Below are positions 6,985 to 12,750 of a DNA stretch of 12,750 nt, piece after piece. Both the position numbers and the translations under genes were made by a program. The first letter of the stretch is position 1; each line of letters starts with the position of its first letter. Source of the stretch: Flavobacteriales bacterium (GTDB taxonomy: Bacteria > Bacteroidota > Bacteroidia > Flavobacteriales > BACL11); the NCBI GenBank assembly GCA_002730985.1, contig PCBP01000028.1, positions 1-12,750 on the forward strand, given 5' to 3'. The notes beneath the pieces were generated by a model. The model searched no databases. It was not told where the DNA came from and saw nothing but the letters and a program-made list of their open reading frames with translations.

Positions 6985-8229
6985 CTAATTAATAATTATC
7001 TTTTTACTAATTATTTCATCTACAAAATTAATATTCATAAAGTATACTCCTTTCTCTAAAGAAGAGACATCAATACTATATTGCTGTTGTGGCTTATCAT
7101 TAGCATAGATTAAAGCTCCCAGATTATTATATATTAAGATTCCTCGAATATTTTCTGCCTTATTACTTAAATATATTATATCATTACTTGGAACAGGAAA
7201 TATCGTAACTTCTGGAAGCTCTGGTTCATTAATAAAACTTGGTATAGCTGATATTTTGGAAACACCTGTACTAGTAGCCACCCAGACATTGTTTTCCGAG
7301 TCAATTGCTAGACCTTTCACATTTGGACCTGCGAGTCCATCTATCACATCAAAGTCCTCCCATATACTACCATCCCAATAAGCTACAGCCCCTTCAGCTA
7401 GATAACCAACATAAATTGAAGTCCATATACGCCCCCAACTATCCATTGCTATATCTACCACAGGATTTAAAGTGTCTGGAGGAGGCATTATATACATCCG
7501 AGTATGTTGAGTAAAAGATGAATTCAAAACATCTAGGACAGATATCCCACTTGCAGTTCCTGCCCATTTATTATCCTGATTATCAACAATTAAATCTGTA
7601 GCATATTGTGATAACAACCCTGTTGAAGTGTCATATGTCGTATAATCAACACCATCGTAGTGAGTAATACCACCTAATGGTGAAGAAAACCAGATATCTC
7701 CATTTGAATCAAATGAAGTGGCATTCACCCCACTCCAATGTAAATCAGGAGAGCCTATTGATAATGAATTTGTTACTCCGCTTACATCAAGGGGGGTCAC
7801 GCCCAGATTTGTCCCTATCCATACGATACCTGTACTTGGATCCTCGTCAATACTTTTAATTTGGTTACTAATCAGCGGTATACTTTGCATTGTAGTAGTA
7901 GTATAGGTAGTCCAATCAACCCCATCAAACCTACTAGCTCCAAAATCTGTTCCTATCCAAACATCCCCATTACTCATTGCACTAATAACTTTAATATTAT
8001 CAGATGGCATCAAAGGATAACTAGATGTATTGTAGCTTATCCAATTAATTCCATCAAACATCTGAGCTCCATTTGATGTTCCAAACCAAATATTGTCATT
8101 AATATCTACTGCTATACATTCAACAAAATTACTAACCAATCCATCTGCTGTGGTATAATTTGTAATCGTTTGAGCGCCTAATGAAAGAGTGCATGAAATC
8201 ACAAGCATTAATAATATATTCTTACTCAT
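6985..8229 (-). CDS. T9SS-secreted seven-repeat beta-propeller protein
   Basis: This 414-residue protein has a signal peptide (1-19, SLGAQ cleavage region) and then seven repeats of 42-47 residues. Each is marked by a WxGT-like strand: WFGT (48), WIGT (91), WIGT (137), WFSS (180), WAGT (222), WTSI (269) and WVAT (316), commonly preceded by D-x-x-x-x-I/V and followed by G-x-x-x-x-D. This is the pattern of the two-component regulator propeller repeat (PF07494), and seven copies would close one propeller. Unlike the hybrid sensors that usually carry it, no membrane segment, kinase or DNA-binding domain follows. Instead there is a T9SS type A sorting domain (about 340-414), whose first motif is the variant FPVPSND rather than YPNP. 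It lies between the two CotH paralogues, 3 bp after CotH-2. It is likely a binding or scaffold protein; no catalytic function is evident. Confidence 0.88.
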   Translation of the reverse strand: MSKNILLMLVISCTLSLGAQTITNYTTADGLVSNFVECIAVDINDNIWFGTSNGAQMFDGINWISYNTSSYPLMPSDNIKVISAMSNGDVWIGTDFGASRFDGVDWTTYTTTTMQSIPLISNQIKSIDEDPSTGIVWIGTNLGVTPLDVSGVTNSLSIGSPDLHWSGVNATSFDSNGDIWFSSPLGGITHYDGVDYTTYDTSTGLLSQYATDLIVDNQDNKWAGTASGISVLDVLNSSFTQHTRMYIMPPPDTLNPVVDIAMDSWGRIWTSIYVGYLAEGAVAYWDGSIWEDFDVIDGLAGPNVKGLAIDSENNVWVATSTGVSKISAIPSFINEPELPEVTIFPVPSNDIIYLSNKAENIRGILIYNNLGALIYANDKPQQQYSIDVSSLEKGVYFMNINFVDEIISKKIIIN

Positions 8230-8232
8230 ACT

Positions 8233-10482
8233 TTATATTTTTATGACTTTTAAATTCTGATTTTTATTCCTCAAATATATGAAATAAACTCCTGCATCCC
8301 AATCTGATGTTTGGATTGACCTTACATATTCAGCAGAATAAATGAGCTGGCCTAAAAAGTTTCTTACTTCAATCCTCTCATCTCCCTCAAAATATAAAAT
8401 TTCAGTAAATGGATTTGGATAAATCATTGCTTTATTAAATATCTGCTCAACTGAAATCGGAAAATCATTATTAGCATTAAAAGTTGGAGTTAACATGCTG
8501 AATGATCCTGATCCATTTGGACTTCTTCCAAAAGAGATGTCATTAACTAGGGAGAAATAAGTAATCGAATCAATAACTAAACTATCTAAATTTGTAAGAA
8601 CAAGTTGTTCTCCCAAATTTGATAATTGAAAATTAGCATGCATATCTCCTTGCCCTCCATCCTCATCTGCCCAAACAATTGTATATCCCTGAGCTTGAAT
8701 CAAATGATTTGGTAATTCCCACTTTAATAGATTACTGTTAGGCCAATCCGTTAAAAACAATCCTTTAGTAGAAATTGGTGAATTTGTTGGATTATATAAC
8801 TCTATCCAATCCTCAAAATTACCACTTGGATCTGCAACAACACTTACATTGCTTGACATTATTTCATTAATCACCAAGTCTCCAGCCTGTAATTGAGATT
8901 GAATGCTATAAAATTCATAAGCTGCTCTTACAGGAGAAAAAACTCCTGAAGAATCATTATCAGCATACAGATAATAATCAATCAAATTGCTTGTGTTCGT
9001 AATTTTCGCACCATATACCCCATCATTTGCAATCCCATCATCGTGATTACCATCATCAAACATAGGCGCTTTCTTAAATGCCATATTCTCACCAAAACGA
9101 TATGCCAAAAAAACACTAGTTGCATCTAAGATATTAGCTGTAATAAAAACATCATCTCCTAGACTGAAAGTTTGAGGGCTATATGAGATATTTGAAATTG
9201 TTGGCTCACCAGTAAATCCTGTGTAAGCACTTAAGTAAACAGCTCTTGCATCCATGAGCTGAGTGATTCCTGGGCAATCAGCAGTAACTAAAGATACTTG
9301 ACTAGTTAAATTAGTTGTAAAATCAGTATAAGAATAAAATTTATTAGTATCATCCTGAACACTAACATCAATTAGATTTTGGAAGTATTGTCCTCTTGCA
9401 TGATAGTCCTGATTTAAGAAATGCTCTTGCACAATGGTCCTAATGTGCGCTAAATACATCTTTCTATAACGTTCACTCAAAAACAAATTCCTCAATAAGG
9501 GTCTTGGTGATACCGATATTTGTGTATGGTGCAATAAAGGGTCCATATTTTGAGCTTGAGCAATGTCAAAGCCACTAAAGTAAATAGAAGAAGCATCAGT
9601 TAATCTAAAACTTCCAAAAGACATATTTAAATCCCAAAGAATAGGATTAAACTGCCTAGTTGCGTCTTTATAAATATAATAGTTCTGAGCATAACCAATA
9701 TAAGAATCAAAATTAATAAGAGTGTAATTAAGCGCATGCATCCAAAGAGTTCTATCCACATTCAAAACTTGCTCTATGCTATCATAATAATTATTTAAAG
9801 TATCGATGAAATTATAAAGTTCCTCCCAACCGTAATCTGATTTTATACTATAATAAGGCTCGTAGTCTAAACTATCTGCACCTTGATTATTACTTAAGTT
9901 TGCATTCTCTCCACCTGGGCTAATATCCAAATTCTCAGGATTGCACTTAAAAAAAGGATTATACTTATTGCCAAAATGATCATTCAAAAAATCTTTATTT
10001 ACTGCCTGTACATTGGTGTACAGTCCCCAAAGTGTATCATTAATATATACATTAGCATAATTAGCCTGTGCTGAAGGCAAATAATTACCTGCAATCTCAT
10101 AAGTTAGAACCTCCCTGATAAAGGAGGGATCTTGATAAACATTAGAAAGTTTAAGCTTATCTATACCTTGATGGTCTTGTCCTTCAATTATATAATCTAA
10201 TTTAATATTAAACGGGTTTTTAATACGGTTAACACTAACCGAACTAAACCCTTTATAGCGAACACCTACACTATCATAAGATGATCCATCAATAACAATA
10301 TCTGCTAAAACCCTATCATTATTACCTTGTATATATAGGTTGTCAAGCTGATAATCCCAATCTGAATCATAAAAATAGATACGGATCTCTCTAAGAGAAT
10401 CAACTGCATAGAAACTACTCTGGGAAAACAAATCTAGGTGAGATAAAAAAACAAAATTAACTAACAGAAAAGTTCTTAGCAT
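8233..10482 (-). CDS. T9SS-secreted CotH kinase family protein with lamin tail domain (CotH-2)
   Basis: This 749-residue paralogue of CotH-1 has the same domain order throughout. A signal peptide (1-20, DLFSQ) precedes a CotH domain with VRYKGFSSVS (74-83), LKLSNVYQDPSFIREVLTYE (110-129), YINDTLWGLY (146-155), D259, QNYYIY (266-271) and WDLNMSFG (283-290). A sandwich with MFDDGNHDDGIANDGVYGA (474-492), a lamin tail domain (about 535-670, WIELYN at 559-564) and a T9SS type A sorting domain (YPNPF at 688-692 to the end) follow. The linker between the two kinase lobes differs most: about residues 170-215 are asparagine- and glycine-rich and share little with CotH-1. It starts 3 bp after the ASST-like gene and ends 3 bp before the propeller gene. 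It is predicted to act on the cell surface; kinase activity and substrate are unknown. Confidence 0.9.
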   Translation of the reverse strand: MLRTFLLVNFVFLSHLDLFSQSSFYAVDSLREIRIYFYDSDWDYQLDNLYIQGNNDRVLADIVIDGSSYDSVGVRYKGFSSVSVNRIKNPFNIKLDYIIEGQDHQGIDKLKLSNVYQDPSFIREVLTYEIAGNYLPSAQANYANVYINDTLWGLYTNVQAVNKDFLNDHFGNKYNPFFKCNPENLDISPGGENANLSNNQGADSLDYEPYYSIKSDYGWEELYNFIDTLNNYYDSIEQVLNVDRTLWMHALNYTLINFDSYIGYAQNYYIYKDATRQFNPILWDLNMSFGSFRLTDASSIYFSGFDIAQAQNMDPLLHHTQISVSPRPLLRNLFLSERYRKMYLAHIRTIVQEHFLNQDYHARGQYFQNLIDVSVQDDTNKFYSYTDFTTNLTSQVSLVTADCPGITQLMDARAVYLSAYTGFTGEPTISNISYSPQTFSLGDDVFITANILDATSVFLAYRFGENMAFKKAPMFDDGNHDDGIANDGVYGAKITNTSNLIDYYLYADNDSSGVFSPVRAAYEFYSIQSQLQAGDLVINEIMSSNVSVVADPSGNFEDWIELYNPTNSPISTKGLFLTDWPNSNLLKWELPNHLIQAQGYTIVWADEDGGQGDMHANFQLSNLGEQLVLTNLDSLVIDSITYFSLVNDISFGRSPNGSGSFSMLTPTFNANNDFPISVEQIFNKAMIYPNPFTEILYFEGDERIEVRNFLGQLIYSAEYVRSIQTSDWDAGVYFIYLRNKNQNLKVIKI
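8931..8948. repeat. Inverted repeat inside CotH-2, identical copy in CotH-1
   Basis: This is the second copy of CAGGAGAAAAAACTCCTG, again encoding GVFSP at the same place in the domain order as in CotH-1. The stem is 6 bp and the loop six A (six U in mRNA). The flanking codons differ between the copies, so identity stops at the palindrome. Confidence 0.6.
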
Positions 10483-10485
10483 CTT

Positions 10486-12093
10486 CTATTTTATATATGA
10501 AACTCTATTAGTATAGGACGGGCCTTTATCACTAATGACTCTTACAATATACATTCCTTCTAGACAATCTTCTAAGTTTATTTCTTGCTTAAACTCACCT
10601 AAGAAACTAGACACCTCTTTCTTGAAGGTCTCTTGCCCAAGCATATTATAAACCAATATATCAAATCCTGAAAGAATAGAAGTTTCAATTGCAATAGTAA
10701 ATACACCATTGGTTGGATTAGGAGAAAGGAATGTTACATCATCTATATCATCTACAAATACTGAAGAAAAACATGAAGTAGTCGCTGTATTCATATATGG
10801 TTCTAAAGCAATAATACCTGGATAATCACATTCATATCTAAACCCTTTCTGTGAGCCTGATTGATAAGGCCCCCAGATTATCTGTTCACTTACTGCATCA
10901 ACTTCGTACATTACGCCAGAAGGATTAGATGCATTCACAAAAATATTACCATTAGACATTCTATCTGATGCAGACTGACCACTAGCAGAATATGCACAAG
11001 CATATCGTGTGGTGTAAGATGCGGGTCCAAATGCTTGACCAGGTATACGAAGATAAGAATTTGTTGCTGCATCCCAAGGAGCTTCAATTCCATCAATTGT
11101 AGAATTCGCCGTAGCACCGGGACCATTACCAGTACAGCCATTTCCACAATTATTAAAAATCTGTAAGAACCCTCCATTTGGTCTTCCATCATCAGTAATC
11201 CAACGTGCATCATGTACAGCGCTCTCTATCACTTGAGCCCCTGACATTCCATAATTTGATGGATTACCCCATCTATAAAGAATATCACCACCCATGCCAG
11301 AATTACCACCACTATGTGAGGCTGCCTCATTAGTTGTTGTGGAATGATCAATTATGTAAATCTCTGATGCATGACGTGAGGAGAAAATAATCTGGTCTAG
11401 ATCCTCATTGTAATCTACACCATTAACATGAAACCAATCACCGCCTCCACCGCCTCCAGGTCCACCACCCCCACCTGAAGACTGAATCATATTAATATCA
11501 ATAAGCTCAGGATAATCAGAAATATCAGTAACATAATTTGGTTTATTTGGATCAACATCTTGACACATATGATCCCATATATGCCATTCCCACACAATAT
11601 TAGCACCTCCATTCCCATCATCTTGAAGCTCAATAAAGTGAGTAGGCCATTTATCTGAATTGGTAGTATATCCAGCAGATGTTAATTCTGCAGCTGTTTT
11701 TACCTCCCAAGCTGTAATAAGAACATTATCGCCAACTAATGTTAAATCATGATGACTCAAATGATTAGCATCTGAATATATATAATCCCAAACTATTGTT
11801 CCATCTGGAGCAATTTCTTGTACTCTACCTGCATCTGCTGCTCCATTTAAAATATTACTGTTATACTTTGTTCCTCTAATTAAATTCCCATTCTCTTTTA
11901 ATTGAACTGTATAATTGCATTCAGTATTCATATTCCATGTATGAGCAATATTCTGATTCTCATCAATTAAATAAGTTGTGTTAGAGCCTTGAGAATTGTA
12001 AAGTGCAAATCCATCAAAAGACTGAGCATTTACAAACTGAAATAGTAAAACAAATAGAAATGTTATATTAATTCTGTTAATTTTTTTATTCAT
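10486..12093 (-). CDS. T9SS-secreted arylsulfotransferase (ASST)-like enzyme
   Basis: A 535-residue protein related to aryl-sulfate sulfotransferases, which move sulfate between phenols outside the cytosol without PAPS. The ATG at 12093 is chosen because MNKKINRINITFLFVLLFQ begins a textbook signal peptide (cleavage after VNAQ) and leaves 22 bp after the upstream stop; an ATG at 12129 would add 12 residues and overlap that gene. Motifs fit the six-bladed ASST propeller: HHDL (114-117), WEWHIWDH (168-175), DWFHVN (219-224), SSRH (238-241), RWGNP (274-278) and VHDARW (293-298). By my recollection of E. coli ASST (H252, H356, N358, R374, H436), H222, N224, R240 and probably H294 match; the N-to-R spacing of 16 is identical. 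A T9SS type A domain starts at SPNPTNG (457-463). A poly-glycine run (207-218) lies just before DWFH. The exact substrate is unknown. Confidence 0.87.
   Translation of the reverse strand: MNKKINRINITFLFVLLFQFVNAQSFDGFALYNSQGSNTTYLIDENQNIAHTWNMNTECNYTVQLKENGNLIRGTKYNSNILNGAADAGRVQEIAPDGTIVWDYIYSDANHLSHHDLTLVGDNVLITAWEVKTAAELTSAGYTTNSDKWPTHFIELQDDGNGGANIVWEWHIWDHMCQDVDPNKPNYVTDISDYPELIDINMIQSSGGGGGPGGGGGGDWFHVNGVDYNEDLDQIIFSSRHASEIYIIDHSTTTNEAASHSGGNSGMGGDILYRWGNPSNYGMSGAQVIESAVHDARWITDDGRPNGGFLQIFNNCGNGCTGNGPGATANSTIDGIEAPWDAATNSYLRIPGQAFGPASYTTRYACAYSASGQSASDRMSNGNIFVNASNPSGVMYEVDAVSEQIIWGPYQSGSQKGFRYECDYPGIIALEPYMNTATTSCFSSVFVDDIDDVTFLSPNPTNGVFTIAIETSILSGFDILVYNMLGQETFKKEVSSFLGEFKQEINLEDCLEGMYIVRVISDKGPSYTNRVSYIK
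11440..11457 (-). repeat. Two perfect 9-bp tandem units in a poly-glycine segment
   Basis: On the coding strand GGAGGCGGT occurs twice in a row, at the end of a 36-bp stretch (11440-11475) coding for five glycines, a proline and six glycines. Exact repetition in an otherwise AT-rich gene suggests recent strand slippage and a length that may vary between strains. Confidence 0.8.
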
Positions 12094-12115
12094 CTTTAAT
12101 TCATTTTTAATTATA

Positions 12116-12750
12116 TTATTCTTTAACAAATCGCAAAGTCTGATTCTTAACTTTAATCAAATAAATACCCCTTTCTAAATCAGAAACATTAATTCTATTA
12201 TCATATGTTTCTAATAATTTTTCACCTAGAACTGTATAAATTTCTTTTAGCCCAACATACTCTATATTAATATACTTATAAGCAGGGTTAGGATATGCTG
12301 TAATAGTATTATGCATCTCTTCATATATAGAAGTACCCCCATTTGCAATGATACTAATATTATCTAAGAAAAGATTATTTTCATATTGATTCACATTTCT
12401 AAATTTAATAATAACTCCATCTTGATTTGCATAATTATTTAAATTAATATTCTCTGAGCTCCAGTCATTATTATTACTTGGAAACCACTCAAACTCATTA
12501 TATATCGGATTTGCAGTTACTAAATTAGCTCCAGCCTCTTCCCATATATTCTGCCAAGTTAACCCGCAATCAGAAGACACTAAGATAATCAGCGTATCAG
12601 ACCAAATCTGAGCTAAATTAGGATTAGTCCATAATGAATAAGCATAATCAAAAGTCAAACTGACATTACTAGCATTTGAAAAATTCATGATAGGTGAATT
12701 TAGATCGTCATATTGACCATTTGCTGAATAAATTGAATTCTCAATAAATA
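12116..12750 (-). CDS. T9SS-secreted protein, C-terminal part with jelly-roll domain (5' end beyond window)
   Basis: The frame is open to the right edge, adding about 20 residues before the first methionine (FIENSIYSANGQYDDLNSPI), so the true start is upstream and only about 210 residues are visible. The visible part opens with a MAM or choice-of-anchor-J-like jelly roll: SPIMNFSNASNVSLTFDYAY, LVSSDCGLTWQNIWEEAG, SSENINLNNYANQDGVIIKF and NNLFLDNISI. From memory this module often sits between a catalytic or PKD region and the sorting domain in Bacteroidota secreted proteins such as M43 pappalysin-like peptidases, but no catalytic motif is in view. A T9SS type A sorting domain with YPNPAYKY follows and runs to the C terminus. 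The stop lies 22 bp before the chosen start of the ASST-like gene, so both are probably in one transcript. The full function cannot be told from this fragment. Confidence 0.82.
   Translation of the reverse strand, partial: FIENSIYSANGQYDDLNSPIMNFSNASNVSLTFDYAYSLWTNPNLAQIWSDTLIILVSSDCGLTWQNIWEEAGANLVTANPIYNEFEWFPSNNNDWSSENINLNNYANQDGVIIKFRNVNQYENNLFLDNISIIANGGTSIYEEMHNTITAYPNPAYKYINIEYVGLKEIYTVLGEKLLETYDNRINVSDLERGIYLIKVKNQTLRFVKE

Noticed and set aside
7305..8076. Four plus-strand ORFs of 60-71 codons opposite the propeller gene
   Set aside because: They are antisense to seven regular propeller repeats and show no motif of their own.
10935..11213. Minus-strand ORF of 92 codons inside the ASST-like gene
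   Set aside because: It is an alternative frame of a region that encodes conserved enzyme motifs in the main frame.
12094..12129. Upstream ATG at 12129 as start of the ASST-like gene
   Set aside because: It would put 12 extra charged residues before a complete signal peptide and overlap the upstream gene by 14 bp; the ATG at 12093 is the better start.
12686..12688. ATG at 12688 as start of the rightmost gene
   Set aside because: The same frame continues without a stop to the window edge, and the residues before this Met (SPI followed by MNFSNASN) belong to the jelly-roll strand, so it is internal.
1..12750. tRNA, rRNA, CRISPR array, insertion sequence, riboswitch
   Set aside because: I saw no such structure. 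The window is almost wholly coding on one strand, with the longest gap 80 bp, and there are no spaced repeats or transposase genes.

Overview
The window looks like a piece of a Bacteroidota chromosome, probably Flavobacteriia or a close relative. The DNA is AT-rich, the intergenic DNA has no obvious Shine-Dalgarno sites, and five consecutive genes end in a type IX secretion system (T9SS) type A sorting domain. These domains carry a YPNP-like motif about 60-80 residues before the end, then a short sandwich with a G(I/V/M)Y(F/I/L) strand and a basic tail. No RNA gene, insertion sequence, CRISPR array or clear terminator was seen.

Every gene is on the minus strand, so transcription runs from right to left. 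From upstream (right edge) to downstream: the C-terminal part of a secreted jelly-roll protein (12116-12750, cut by the window edge); a secreted arylsulfotransferase (ASST)-like propeller enzyme (10486-12093); a secreted CotH-type kinase with a lamin-tail domain (8233-10482); a secreted seven-repeat beta-propeller (6985-8229); an 80-bp gap; a second, paralogous CotH/lamin-tail protein (4697-6904); a small lipoprotein (4275-4691); a VTC-type polyphosphate polymerase domain protein (3525-4274); a DUF4956 membrane protein (2880-3524); a DUF2490 outer-membrane-like protein (2258-2899); cytidine deaminase cdd (1770-2258); and recG, cut off at its 3' end by the left edge (1-1742). The 80-bp gap is the only space in the window large enough for an ordinary promoter. 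All other junctions are overlaps or gaps of 0-27 bp, so the run reads as one or two long operons, with the housekeeping genes cdd and recG at the downstream end.

The most interesting content is the 2258-12093 block. It combines enzymes predicted to act on the cell surface (two CotH kinase-fold proteins and a sulfotransferase-like protein whose catalytic residues appear intact) with an inner-membrane/cytosolic pair (VTC-like polymerase plus DUF4956), a lipoprotein and a predicted outer-membrane barrel. From memory, CotH, VTC-domain and DUF4956 genes recur as neighbours in diverse bacteria, so that core is not new. The extended arrangement, with T9SS export, paired lamin-tail CotH paralogues, an ASST-like enzyme, a propeller and a DUF2490 barrel, may be an undescribed surface-modification or polyphosphate-linked system. 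That functional reading is inference; the gene identities rest on visible motifs.
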